From positions 2,632,501-2,696,500 of the forward strand of contig JBBBDQ010000350.1 of assembly GCA_037127315.1 (NCBI GenBank): a stretch of DNA of 64,000 bases, written 5' to 3'. The position numbers and the translations under genes were made by a program. Position 1 is the first letter of the stretch, and each line of letters starts with the position of its first letter. Positions 30,691 through 44,776 of the stretch are shown in pieces. The stretch is from Ascarosepion bandense (lineage: Eukaryota; Mollusca; Cephalopoda; Sepiida; Sepiidae). The notes beneath the pieces are model-generated. The model searched no databases and had not been told where the DNA came from. It was given only the letters and a program-made list of their open reading frames with translations.

Positions 30691-31944
30691 TATTGTTATA
30701 ATGATTTGATATATTAATGAGAGTATTTTTTATGATCAAGTTTTTCTGAGTAACAATTATATTTAGTGTTGTGGGCAGTGTCAATATATTATATTTATTG
30801 GATAAAGTTAAGACTGACACAAGGCAATATTTAAAGATTCTCTTTAGCTTCTGCCTTGTGTCATTCTTTCTCCAATAATCTACCCGTTGAAAAATATTTA
30901 AAAATTTACGTGAAAAAAAAAAATATTAAACAACTCTGTCCCTTTCCACTATCTAGAGTGAAGACATTTCAAACAAATGATATCTTCAGATGGAACGTTT
31001 TTTATAAGCCTTGTCACTGAAACCAATTATGGTGACACTATGTCTAGTGTAGGGCAATAAAAAAATATACTTGAAAAAAGGCTTGAGAATTGAATCCATT
31101 CTCAAAATAATTTCCAAAGGAAAGGACAGAATTTGAAACATGAGAAATTTGAAAACTGGTTTATTGGGCAAGTTGGAATATATAAGCAGTGCCATCAACT
31201 GGTTTAATCACCATGATTCAATTTATTCATGGAGATGAGGTCAACAGAACAATTAGCCTTAGAAGTGAGTTTAGAAAATAAGGACATTAAATTCTAAGAT
31301 ACCCTGTAACCCACAATGAACTTTTGAACAACATACAAAAACTTAATAATTTTGAACTTGTTTACCTGAAAGAAACATACATCCAGACCAACTTTCACTC
31401 AATAATATGTCAACACACTCTCTTCAATTATAATTCTCCAAGGCTGTACCAACTTCTGAAACTTTTCCACAAATGACATTCAGCATCTGCATCTCCTTTT
31501 GTTAAACATACTTCTCTTTTGGTATTGACTTATCAGAACCTGAGTAACTCATCAGAATTTGATAACATTTTATGAACTTCATTAACATGTAATACTCTCT
31601 ACCAAGAACTTTTCAAACTCCATTTCACATACTTCATGTAAGTCCCTACTTTCTTATGAAAATTTCTGTCTATTTAGATTAATTTCTTTGGGTGCTCAGA
31701 AGAATATTCTGAGCAATCATTCTACACCAATTTTTCTTTTCACATTAATTATTATAAATAAACAATTTCTTTCTGCTTCAATTTCATACTGAGTAAGAAT
31801 CTTTCTATTTTACGTTTAAAGAGACATTTTCTTCTTTTTTTTTTATATGAGGAAATCCCTATAAAACTTTTTTTTCTGATAATTTTTTTTAAATTTTTAA
31901 TTAAAAAATCAAGTTGCACTTATTCTTACTACCTATCTTTGAGG

Positions 31945-32145
31945 TTTTTTTTTTGTTTTTTTTTAATTGTATCACCCCGAGCAAGGCGGTAACGCCACTG
32001 ATGTGCAGGTAGCTATGTAATAGTGAAAAGATTGGAAAAGAGAAAGCCGGAAACCACATCCTAAACAGGAAACAAGGGATGAGCCTCTTAACCTGTTCAA
32101 TAGACATGGGTGGAGTGTGAACTGGGCGATAGATCTATTATAACA
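31945..32145 (-). mobile_element. LINE-tailed SINE or LINE 3' fragment (copy 2)
   Basis: Poly-T followed by TATCACCCCGAGCAAGGC, then a body nearly identical to copy 1 at 7467 (GTGAAAAGATTGGAAAAGAG, CCACATCCTAAACAGG). Same LINE-like 3' end in - orientation. Confidence 0.65.
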
Positions 32146-34694
32146 AAAAATAAAATCCAGGTATAGAATCTTTTCCATTAATTCAGCACAAATAATGTAA
32201 AGTTTCTTATTGCAAATATTAATTCACTCCAAGAAATTATAAATTTTAAGTCAAAGTTTATTTAGCTTGCCTTGCAACAACTCTAACCTTCAGAATGAAA
32301 AATTACTAAAAATCAGAGAGTTATTCATACTTCATAAGTGCAGATAATATTCAAGGCACATACAAGGAATTTTTTCAAATTTAAAAAAAGAAGAAAAAAT
32401 TGGTTTTTTCTTAGAATTCCAATGTCTCTGTCATAAATACTCACACTGAGTAGGCTAAAATTAAGATTATAATTGATACTGCAGTTAATTTGTAAAAATA
32501 TTAAACTATAGTGTATAGTAACTCATGTATTATGAATTGTGCCAGACACAAAAACCTAGTAGAAATAGCAAGACATATTAACAGGAGCATATATAAAACA
32601 CAAGACAACCACTATGTAAAATTTTAAAAGGAAAAACATTTATTTACAATTACAAAAAAGGTACAAAATTTGCACAAGAATTTTCTCTTGTGCACCTATT
32701 AAGGCAGGCTGACAATTTATAATAAAGAGTCACAAGCTAAAAATGGGGGAAAAATATAACTCAGGAAATGACAAGGATTTTTTAAAAAGATGAAAAGAGA
32801 AAAAATATGGCAACCATTTTTGATAAAAAACAAAAAGACCTACTTGCAAATTGCCGCACAGGTGTTTCTGGGACACAGTAACTTTTTTTTTTTAAGTTCT
32901 TTTTTACACAATTCATTGTTGAGAAAGTTTTTTAGAAATCCTTTCATTTTAGGCTGTCCAACCACAGGAGAATTTTCACTGGAACTTCAAATTTCTCTCA
33001 TCTCTCTGTGGCTGGCTGGTAACAGAGCCTTGTTGATGTACTTTTGATGTCAATACTTTATTTGATGTTGACCTGCCTTCTCTCTTTGCTTTCAAAAGGT
33101 TTTCTCCTCATATCTAGTGACCTGAGCTTTATTTATTTAAACATTTAGGCTCACCACTTCCCCCACTATTTGGAATGTTTGAAAGCATGTCTTTTATTGA
33201 ACAATATATACAAAAAAATAATTTCCATAAACTGGAAATTCATAAATTTTGACGTGTTTTAACCACTGAACCAAAAAAGATATACATTTTTAATAAATTT
33301 CACACAAACTGTTTGGCTTACATAAACACACACTTTTCTCAAAAGAATGTGCAATAAAAACTCAACCTAAATAGTCATACATTTAAACAAGGCTAACAGT
33401 TTTAAAATAATAAAAATAAAATTTTTGTAATGTAAGCCAACTTCATGTATAGTGTTATCCCTGAAGTTTCTTGCATGAATTTTAACTCCTTCAAAAAAGA
33501 TTTACCTGTGGGTAGTGCCGTGACCTCCGTCACCTTAACGGAGGTCACAGTAGTGCAACCATCACTGAAAATGCATGATTTCTAACCTCTTAAAAGAATT
33601 ACCTGTGTGCGACCTTCTATTTTTTTGCATAAAAATCTATAAAATTCTCGCTATAATTGATGGTACATAAAATAAATTAAAAAAAGACAAACCATAAAAT
33701 TACTGGCATACTTTTTATTACACAAAAAATGTAATTGGGAAAACCCCCCAAAATATTACTATGTTTCCAGAATTTCTGATGAAAGATTTTGTACCTGCTG
33801 TTGGATATCATAATATTTGATTGCACAGAAAATTCAAGCTTAGACACACCTATACCTTTTCATGAGCCAATAAAAAAAGCATATACATTTGTACATTTAC
33901 CAATAAAAAAGCTCTTTTCATAAGACAGTTGGCTCACTAAATTTTACCATTTTGCTGATGTCAGCAAAAACAAAATGAATATTTATTGGCCATTCAGAAG
34001 CAAAGAAAAAAATCTAAAAATTGATCTGTTTCTATTCTTCACAAGTGTATAAATATGTGTGATTTTTTTTTCCTTTTCTCTTCAGAGAGCCACTGTTCGT
34101 CCATTGCATTTTCTTACTCTCTTATCTTCTCTTTTGCACTAAATTCTTTGATTTTCCTTCTTCCTCATGTACAGTTAACAAAGAACATCACAGAGAGCTT
34201 CTAGTCATCTGACTGATGCCAAGCCCAGCTGACTGGCATTTTTCACACTCTCTCACACTTCACTAATTGATTCTCCTTTTCTTTATTTACTTGTCGACAA
34301 CAAAAAGGAACAAAGACATCCTTTCCATTCTCCTAGTACAATTGTACACATTCATAGTGACATCAGATTTGTCTTTTCTTCCTAAATTCATTTTGTCTGA
34401 TTTTATAAAAACTGAACTCTTAAACACACATTCCAAAGAAGAACTATGTGTTATTTCAAAACAACAAAATTGGTGTCATTCTTCTTGTTAAATAAATTCG
34501 ATGTTATTAATACAAACGAGACCCTTTTATCTTTTGTTGAACCTTCTGATTCTTTCAAATGTGGTGGGCTCGGTTACGTTTGACACAAGGCCATTTAGCA
34601 AACATAGCCGACACTCCCTACACTATGCACTGCAGTGTACATGGTAAATGAATTCTCGAAATACACCTGTTTATCAGAGTGACCTCCCTTGATC
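32146..34694. other. intergenic AT-rich DNA
   Basis: No convincing exon on either strand. Two perfect small hairpins occur (32671-32694 and 33520-33548). TTTATT-rich starts near 32640 could be the reverse of a polyadenylated transcript end, but no - strand coding region was found to support that. Confidence 0.4.
33520..33548. other. perfect 11-bp stem hairpin
   Basis: GTGACCTCCGT, a 7-nt spacer, then ACGGAGGTCAC. GC-rich in an AT-rich setting. No run of T follows and it matches no RNA element I know; its role is unknown. Confidence 0.6.
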
Positions 34695-34708
34695 GTTTCT
34701 ATGCCAAC
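34695..34708 (+). promoter_or_regulatory. RFX X-box-like site upstream of tektin-4
   Basis: GTTTCTATGCCAAC is an imperfect inverted repeat that fits the ciliary X-box pattern (RYYNYY, AT spacer, RRNRAC) at all but one position. It ends about 91 bp before the ATG, where X-boxes of ciliary genes usually sit. The motif is seen; RFX binding is inference. Confidence 0.5.
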
Positions 34709-34799
34709 TGCGTTTGTTGCTGTTGGCTTGTAAATATATTTTGTCTTTTTAGAAGAAAAACAAAACAAATCCGAGTTTTTTACAACAAGAAAAGAAAAT

Positions 34800-35026
34800 A
34801 TGGCAGCTGCAGTTGAGACGACAATTAATAGCCGTGAAATGCCTCCGGTGTTGGAACATGCTGATCACGGCACTGGATCTCGAGATAAAAATATGGAAAT
34901 CACTTACACAGGCAACACGGGCAATGATATAGGAATTTCGACGGCTGGGTATCGTACCAATAAATTCAACCAGAACGAATGGTATGAAAATAATTATGCC
35001 CTGTATTTACAGTCTTTTAAAGACAG
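34800..35026 (+). CDS. TEKT4: tektin-4 exon 1
   Basis: 227 nt from ATG to GACAG before GTAAGA. The start ATG follows AAAAT and is the first in the open frame. It encodes a variable N-terminus ending TNKFNQNEWYENNYALYLQS and FKDR, the conserved tektin entry (N-x-W, NN-x-LY). Confidence 0.92.
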
Positions 35027-38000
35027 GTAAGAAAGAAAGAATTGATAATTAAATAACGTATGTTGAGGAAATATTTAGAAAAACAACTTTTTTTTCAAAA
35101 AAAAAATGTTTTCAATTATTTTTTTCAGTGCCAATGTTTTGTGGTCGAGAATGTCAAATGACCTTTCAGGTTTAGTTTTTTATGCTTCAAACACTGATTT
35201 TAAATTAGAAGAAGAAACATACATACACAAAGATGAAATCGATAAAAATCCAATGTATTTTAAATGACAATGATAAACAAAGACAAGGAAAAGAAGTGTT
35301 ACTGTTTAATTAAGGTTGGTAAATTTTAAGTTAAAACTTCTCCCCCACTTTTTTTTTATTATGCAAAAAAAAAAAATCTAAAACAAAATGAAATTCAAAA
35401 ATTATTTCATGGTTTTACTTAAAATTTTACTTTTTATAAAAAAGATTTTAAAAAAATACTAGAAGAGAAAAAGAAATTTGTAGACCTCGTTAAAAATATT
35501 TCCTTATTTGAAGATATTTTGGAAAAATATGCAGGTAAAAAGTTAAAAAAATAAAATATTTTAATTTTCTAATAGATCGACAGAATTCTTTTAGTAATTT
35601 TTCAACTTTTTTCTAATGGAGTTTTTTTTTACATACCATTTTAACGTTTTAAGGCAGCATTTCTCTTTGGTTTTATCATAGCTAAAACTTGTAGGAAAAA
35701 AATTATAATAAAAAAATTTAAAAATGATAAGAAATTGATATTTTTGAAGAGAAGGCGAATAAACAACCCTGGAGTTGAGAAACCAAATCCTAGTATTCAT
35801 CCATGATACCTACTTTTTAAATCGTAAATTACATCGACCGCTGACGCGAAAAAAAAGAAAAATGATTTTAACCAAAATTTTGAATGGTAAAAATTTTTTA
35901 TTTGTTTCCCGAAGGCCTTTACCCCTTCAAATCTTTCCAAACCATCCTTATTTCCGTGCATATGTGTAATGCTGAACTCAAATCGACAATTGTTTATTGA
36001 CGAAACCTACCTTTTTTTATCTTAACGATCAGAAAAAAAATCGAACTATATCTAACCCCTTACTACGGTTCTCATATCTGATTTAGTGCAGAATGACTTT
36101 AGGCGTAGGATGCTTATTTCGGCTTATTTACTTCCTTTGTGCAATTACTACGCTATTTGTTTTCTTTCAGAACTCAATTTCCGCTGAAAGTTGCGTTTAT
36201 TTGCGTGCTTTTTTTTCTCCTTTTTTTTGAGGCGGGGGGGGGGGCTGTAAAATATTTTTTTAAGAAAGTTAACTTTTAAATAGAAACTTTAGGGTTATTG
36301 CGTGTTTCTTTTTTCTTTCTTGGTAATGAATTTAAGAAAGTTAACTTTCAAATTATGAAAATAAGTGATAATTGGGTTAGAGTTAGGGTTATTGCGTGTA
36401 TTTTTTTCCTTTTTTGTGTTATTTATATATTTGAAGGTTAATTAAACTACACTCGCCACTTATTTTCATATAATTGAAAGTTAACTTTCGTCGTAAAAAT
36501 TAAGTAAAACTATAATTATCACTTATTTTCATAAAAAAAGAAAAAAAAACACGCAAATATATTTTCATACATGAAGGTTAAGTAAAATTACAGTTATCAC
36601 TTATTTTCATATATTTGAAAGTTAACTTTCTTCTGAAATTAAAAAGAAAAGAAAAAAACACGCAAATACACGCAATGAATTTGAAGGTTAATTAAACTAC
36701 ACTTATTTTCATAAATTTGAAAGTTAACTTTCTTAAAGAAATAGCTATTTGAAAGTTAACTATCTTAAAAAGAAAATTCTACAGCCCACACAACTTTCAG
36801 TGAAAATGAGTTCCGAAATAAAACAAATCGCGTAGTAATTGCACAAAGGAAGTAAATAGGCTGAAAATTAGCTTACTATGCGTAAAGTCATTCTGCAGTA
36901 AATAAGAGATTTCAATAGTGGTTGAGGGGTGAGATAAACAGCTAGAAGAAGTTCGATTTTTTTTTCTGGTCGTTAACATCAATAAAGGTAGGTTTCTTCA
37001 ATAAATAATTATAGATTTGAGTTCAGCATATACATCTGCACGGAAATAAGGATATTTTGGAAAGATTTGAAGGGGTAAAGGCCTTCGGGAAACAAATAAA
37101 AAATTTACCAAAGATTTTTATTAAGTTTAGGGCCTTTTTTCATACTGTTTTTTGTTTTTTCAACGAAAAAGTGAAAGTCCCTATAAACTGGATGAAATGT
37201 TACTTTAGGAATCATAATAACAAATGACAAATTTATTTTTAAAATGAACCTCCCGAATGAATGATGTCAACAAAGTTGGTTGCAAATACTTTTTGGAATA
37301 ATTTCTCTTCCTTCAAAGCACAAAATTCTTACTCTACAAATGTAACTCCTTTATCAGGTTGATTCATATGACAATTTGACTAACAGGTAATAAAGAGAGT
37401 AGCACATTTCTAGGGGATAAAAAAAAGAGACATATTTAAAGAAAGAAGTTTTTTTGTTTTTTTTTCTTATAACTACATTGCTTTTAAAAAACTTTGGGCC
37501 ACCTTTGGTAAATTAGTTACTTTTGTGTGTGATTTTTTTTTTTCAGTATATTTTATGATATTTCAGGACTAGAAAAGTAGTTATACGTTTTTTTCATTTA
37601 TGCCAAGTGCTGGCATCTTCTAAAATATAATGATTTTGATAAAAAGTCATGCAAAAATGCTAGGCTACCAGCGAAAATTTAACCTTTCAGTTCTATTAAG
37701 TTAAAAAGGAATTTCTTTTATCTGTTTTGTGTAACTTTTATGATTTTTGGTTATTTTGCACTTAAAACACTTCAAGTAGTAGCAAACATCTTTTAGATGG
37801 TTTGAACACTGTTTTGGGAAATTCCTAGCTACTTTGCTATCTCCCATTGAGTCGTCTTCACTACCACATCTTTTTCAGCAGACCTTTCAGCCATGATTTT
37901 AGTGTTAGGAAAAAAAATTATCATAAAAAAAATTTTAAATGATGAGAAATGACTTGCCAAGATAACTTGCATTCATGCTAATAAGATGGAACAATCCTTA

Positions 38001-41000
38001 CTTAGAAATTTGCAGATTATTCTGACTTAAATTTGTTGTTTTCATTTTTTTTTGTCTATAGTGGACATTTGCTGAATATGAATGACCATATCAATGTCTT
38101 AAAAATGTCTATATACTTTATTTACATACATAACTTTATTTTTTTCTTTTTACTCAGAATAGACTTAGGCTATTAACTTTCAAATAAAACCAAAATTGAA
38201 CTTCAAAGAATATGTTTAAATTATTTAAAATGTGTTTTTACTTTATTTATGTTTGTTTTTTGTTTTTATTTTGGTAAATTCATGGTGGTACCTAATCATT
38301 GCACTTACAGTTAGTTGAATTTCTACATTTGCTTAATTTTTATGTTCTCAGTGCAAAATTCATAACTTGGACTGTTTCTTTGCTAACATTCTAATTTTCT
38401 TATAATTAATGTTTAGTAGGCACCAGTAGTGATTCTGGAACTCTGAAAGTGGGGAGAGGGCACTTAGAGGCTAAGATTTTTCTGAGGAAGGGAGGTTCAA
38501 TCAGCGTAATTATTGACCAATTCTTTACCTCAGCCATAAATGACGGACTGCCTATGTATCTACATATCAAGTTGGGGACATTATTTCTAATTAACTTCTT
38601 CCTTCAGATATGCAAATATGACTAAGTCTCTTTCTCTCCCTAACAACATGTCTGTTTCTATCTCTCTGGTTGTTTTAGTTTGTTTGTTTTTCTTTCAAAT
38701 TGTTCTGTGTATGTGTCCTTAAAATGCTAAATGAAAAAGAAAATGAAAAGGGAAAAGTGCTGAAGATCAAATCTTATCAAAATCAGAGACTGATGAGTTT
38801 CATAAATCTTTGAAGCTTATAGAAGTGGGGGGGGGGAGGCCAACCGAGGGACCAGCCAAAATTCTTTTGGCCCCCACATAGAATCGCCCTGGTAGGCACC
38901 GTCACATGTTTTTTAAGAAAAAACAAAAATGTATTTTAAATAATTTAAATGTTTTTCCTTGAAGTTAAATTTTGACTTTATTTCAGTGATAATTGAAGTT
39001 AATTCATAAAAAAGTTAATTTACATTCTTAAATACAAATTTTAAACATTTTTAAACCAAAAACTTTAAAAATATCACTTCTACCCAGTTCAATTCACAAA
39101 TTTGATGGATGCCAACAAAAGAGAAAATAAAACAATTTAATTTATCTTAAAAATTTGATATATGTCCCAAACATTTGTCTTGTAGAACAATAGTAAATTT
39201 AAATTAGATTTGATTTTAATTTAATTTTTTATTTAATTCTAATTTAATACATCCTCCCAGCAGAGTATGTTTTTGTTAACACATTTAAAGCTCAAACAAT
39301 TGCAATCTTACACCTTTCTACTGTTCAAATTCTCCATGAAAAAACAAAAATTCTCAGCTGTTTCTATAGAAACTAAAATTTGGAGCCGCAGAGTGCTAGT
39401 AATGGGAAATAACACTTAAATTTTTATTTTGGGCTTTCATAGAATCAAAAATATATATTAAAAAACATGATTATTTAAAAAATAAATGTTCTCATTTGAA
39501 AACAGCATTAAATTTTACATTTTTTGTATTTTTCAAGCACATTCTTATTTTATATCATTTTTATCAGAATTGATGAAGATCTTTAAAAAGAAGTGTTTTA
39601 AAATCTTACTATAAAAATACAAGTCAATCTTTCACAAATGAATATACATCAGAAAATTTTTTCTTTTATCAAATTTGAGTATCAGCAACTCTCCACAAAA
39701 ATAAATTTTTTCAATTCTTTTCTGCAGATTTCAGACCATATTTTTTATGTGTTCATACTCGATATTCAAAATTGTTCTTTATATAGCAGTAACACTTTCA
39801 GGGATTTAGCTTTATAAAAATATAAAAGTTAGAAACATTCAAAATTTGATTGTACAAATTAGGCATGAGTAAAGTGTGTGTGGAGTGGAGGGTATAACCT
39901 GAAAAAATATTTAATCAAAACTTGAAAAAAAAATTCAGTAGGAGGTTTATTTTTTAATGAATAAATTCTGAAAATTTCAATAAAATCCAATAATTTCCCA
40001 ATTTTTGGTAAACTTTTGAAAACAGAATATAGTATTCTTATAGCATAATGCAACTCATGCCCAGGACTAAAAGCCTATCTAAAATCTTGCTGTTTCATTG
40101 CGAGTTTTAGTTTTAGTTTGGGTTTTAAGTTCTGCACGTATGTTGCCCTATGACTTGGTCTTAAGTAAAGGATGTCATGAAACAGGGCATTATTTTATGT
40201 TGTGTGCCTAATTTTAGAGGTATGTAATGTTTAGTTCTTTCTCCTTATTTTCATCAACTACCTTGTCTAACAATATTTTTACTTTTTTTTGAATTTGTTA
40301 TCTGTGTTGTTATAGTTACACCTGTCATTGGTCATTCTCGGTTATTTACCTTGATTTAGAAATTCACTGGCAGGTGAGGTTGAAAGTTTTACAAAAAGTT
40401 TTCTTGGTGTTACTATATCATGAGGTCTACCTCAATATATTGTCTCCCCAGGTGCAGTGCAGAGGTTTACTGTGCTCCTCCCCCTTACATAGCCATTATG
40501 TGGATCCAGCAACAGGAGACACCCTCGGGCAATTGAGCAATCATGGTTGGATGCTAAAGCAATGATTCTCAAAAACATGCAAGGTGTTTGCAGTCAGCTG
40601 TTCCTGTCATATCTTGATCATTTTTGCTAGAAAATGACAAGAAAAAATTCCACTGATCTATTCATACCATTCCCAGAAGATATATGAAGTGTTTATCATT
40701 AAAATAAATATATGTATTTTATTTGATAGCGTGTTTATTTTTACCTACCTTTAATGTAAATATAAGGGTTAATAAATGTGTACACATATTATATTGTGGT
40801 TTGATGGTGCGATAAACCTCATGCTCTAGTCGAAACTAGTAGCACTGTTCTGTGGTATATTTGCTTGTGAGAGATTACTTGATTTATACAACAGAAGAAG
40901 GAGAATACAAAAGAAGCTCTAGATGGAATAGTAAGAAGCATGTGATTATTTGTTCTGTTAGTAATGTACTGAGTGATTTGTGGATACTACTCAATTTAAT

Positions 41001-44000
41001 CAAAGAGCACACTGAAATAGTATGTGTGTTGTGGTACAGTGATTACTGGCTTGGAACGAGAAATCAGGAATCTGAGTTTTAATTCCAGTTGAATTCCTTG
41101 CATTCACTTATGCGCAAATACTCTTGGGAAAGGTATTAATCTGTCTCTTCCCTCCAGTTATTGGTTAAATAACAGAACAGATTGGATTCTATAGCCTTGG
41201 CTGGCAACCAATCTACCACAGAAAGTAATGGCAACCTACTGCGGGATAATATTCTGCCCAGTCAGTCATGTCTCTTTCGAGACATGATTGCCCAAGTGTG
41301 TATCACGCATGGCACTTAACTGACTGACATCGAAATAAAACCTTCCACTAAACATTTTCTTTATAGAAAACAGAATTGTTGCTGCTTTCTTATTGATTGT
41401 ATTATCATGAAATGTTTTCTTTTAGTTTTGTTCATTGAGCACATTTTTTTAATTTTTCTTTTGTTGTGAAAAAGATGAATTTTGATCAGTTAACCTATTT
41501 TCATATTGTTTTATTCTCTCTCTCTCTCATTAAAGGGACATTTTGAAACAAGTTTATCAATTCCATTTGTTAGCTGTTAATGAATTTGAATTCTTATGAA
41601 AAATTTTCTCCTCCAGTTTTCACTTCAAAAAACTATACAGTATTTTTTAGGACTATTTAAGTAAAAATAATCCACAAAATTCTGTATAAATAATAAAAAA
41701 TACAATAAAAGGCACAAGTGAAATTGTAAACAATAATTGTTTATAGAAGTTAAGGATAGCTTCATGCAAGAAAATATCTCACTTTGTAGACACAAAATAT
41801 AACTTAGCCTTTTTTTTCAAAGAAACATTTTTATTTGATTTTTTAGGGAGAACTCCGAGAAAAGTCGTAATGATGCTACAAATCTAATCAACTCAACAGA
41901 GGCTACTCTACGCCGGATTGATGATGTCACCAAAAAGTTGGGTGAAAGAATCCTGGACATAAGTTTTTGGAAATTTGAACTTGAACGAGTCATTCAAGAT
42001 TTGTTGGCAGAAACAGATTTGTTAGTGGCACTTAAGAAGCAGCTGGAGAATGCATACAGGGCAACAGAATTACCTCTCCATATTGTTACTGATAATCTCA
42101 ATTCTAGATTCAGGCGACAAGGTATCGATCTTGTTGAAGACCCAGTTGAAATGGCCCTCTTGAAAGTAAATTTCATTTTGATTCATTTAAAAAACAAAGA
42201 GAATTTATTTGCTTCTAAGAATTTTATTGTTGATTTTCAAAGTTTTTGCCTCATACAATTCTTTTATAACTAGTGAGTTTAATAGCCAGCAGTTAATTTC
42301 ACCTCAAAAGCCATCAGTAACAGGTTAAGTCTTTAGTAGATGATCTTTAAATATTGCCTTGTGTTAAAATTGACATTTTTCTAACAAATATTGGCATTAC
42401 GGATCATAAAAAGGATCTGTTTGGTCTTCTTTGATTGATTTACATGGCTTCTCTCCCCACTGACACTTCTACTTATAACATCACTTCCTTAGTCTGGGGT
42501 CGATGGGGGTCTCCCTGGAGCAGGAGCAGAATGCTTCTCCTGTTTTCCAGCTGGTTATTCTATTTTGATTCAGTTTTTAGATGTGATTTTTGACCAACAA
42601 CATCTCTGCCACAAAAATATTAAGCACATCCCTAACTTTAACATGATCCCATTTCTTTGTGTAGACTATCAAATAAAGTCCATCACTTTATAGTACTGTA
42701 GTTTATAATCAGAAAACTTTGAAAAAAGTAAAAAAAAAAAACAAAAAAAACTCCAGTTTCAAAGCTTAACAAAGAATCTGGCCTTAAGCTTTTGTGCGTA
42801 CATCCATTAGTTATATACTAGCATAAATATATAAAATAACTTTGACAGATTAGTGAAGCCAAAAATTATCAGCACTGAAGCTCATTAAAAGGATTTTAAA
42901 TTCTGTAGGCATCAAATTCCTCTCTAAACCAAAATTCATTATTTGCAACAAATTTATTGTTTTTATTCTTTTGTAAAACCTATCAAGCCAGAATATTTCA
43001 TGACTTTCAGAAAAATATTTTCAATCCAACTAAACTATTTAAATATCTGTGGAATTTGTGCATTTTTCAAAATATTCACTTCAGTGTATATATATGTATA
43101 TATATTTGAAGTTTATCTGTTCTTTTCTGGTGGCAGTAAAAACAATTTTGTCAAACTGATATTTACTGTTTTTTTTTTAAGTAGAAATCTTGTGTTCCAC
43201 TTTGGCTTTCAAGGCAAGATGGTAAAAAACAAGAAGTAAGACAAGCTGGGAAACTTCATTTAAAAAAAATGTTCTTCAAAAACTATTAGTTTGTAATAGT
43301 AGTATTCATAAGTCACTCACAATTGCTACTGACAAATTCTATATCCCACTCAGTTACTCAGGATTAAATAGTGTTTCTCATCTATATGCAAATGGTCAAA
43401 CTTACATTTACATGTTACAATTAACAATATTAGTAACTCCTCAAGTAACACAAAACAAGTTTCACTAGTTTCATATCAGAACTTGTTGGTCTCTAAGATA
43501 TTTAAATTGAATTTTGAAACTTTTTCTTTTCTGCTTTTTCTCTTTTATATATGCCTCCATCCAAGTACATTCTAGAAAGAATATCACATGATTTTTATAT
43601 TGATTCTACTGTGGTAATGTAACCAGTAGGCAATGGCTACAGCCACCAATTATTTTTTCAAATGTTTGATAAATAATTTTGTAGTTATTGCTTTTTCTAT
43701 AGAAATTTTGTCAATCTTTTGTTATTTAAACAAAAATATTTCTAGTTTTTCCCCATTATTTTTGTTAAGAATTTACTTGAGATATTTTCATCTTCATTTA
43801 GTTAGATCCCATTAAGTTAAAAATTGTCACCTGCTCTAGTTTTACAATGGCATATCTCCATACTTTTCTGGGAGACCTGAAACTCAGTAAATCACCTTTA
43901 TAGGTTCTGATTGTCAACTTTGCTCAATGTTGATCTGGGGAAAAATCATCAATTGTTTAAACAGACAGAAACAGAAAAATCAACCCCATTGTCTGTAGCT

Positions 44001-44727
44001 GAGTATTGGCTTCAAAACCCTGAAGTTTATATGACAGTTACAGGTATTCAGAAACTTGTGTTAATTGTGCACATTGCACACTTGTCAAATATTTCAGGAT
44101 GTCACAGTAAGGTTCACAAAAGGCTTATTAGTTTCTTTATTTGTCATTTATTTTTCAAGTTCAAATTTGTGAAAATAAATTTAGATTTGGCCAAGTCTGT
44201 TTAATCTATAAAAAGTGCTGGAAAGTTCTTGACCTAAGCAAGAAGTGATTCCAAAGGAAATTCTGATGCTTGGTCATTTGATTTTAGAAAGTGACTCAGG
44301 CCAAGAATTTTTCACCACCCTCACATTTAAAATTAGTAAATTTCATAAAATTCAAAGATGAGTATGAATAATCTTGATACACTTTCTTTTGACATTTCTT
44401 GAGATTTTAAACTTATTAATTCTATGTAATTTTAAGAATTATTTTTTTCAGACAAAGCATCTTTTGTAAGTTGAGTTCAGTGTAACCAAATCTATTTCAG
44501 TAGAATAAATAAATAATGGTAGATTTATTTTAAGGAAATTTGCATTTTTATTTTTTTTTTTTTAGGAAATGAAGATTATAAATGATGTGAGAGATTTACT
44601 GAAAAAAACAATTGCTCGAGCTGAACAACAAATTGAGTGAGTAAAATATTTGTAAAAGTATTTTATTGCAACACACATAAAATGACATCTTTCACATTAC
44701 ACAGGATTTGTTTTTACTTTCTCTTTT

Positions 44728-44776
<49 letters not shown>

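Larger units (their letters stand above)
35027..41846. other. tektin-4 intron 1 (6.8 kb)
   Basis: Holds a 1.25-kb foldback element (35866-37120), AT-rich DNA, an unexplained G-rich patch near 38826, and SINE family B at 41028-41345. An open frame at 40374-40565 has no recognisable domain. Confidence 0.6.

Noticed and set aside
34500..34640. Possible divergent - strand gene sharing the tektin promoter
   Set aside because: The only - strand frame starting here is about 17 codons and no exon continues it.
40374..40565. Open frame containing HYVDPATG, resembling a motif of a small conserved protein family
   Set aside because: Only about eight residues match; no splice sites or flanking homology support it, and it lies inside a tektin intron.
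43911..44204. 97-codon open frame on the + strand
   Set aside because: No recognisable motif and no start or splice context; within tektin intron 2.
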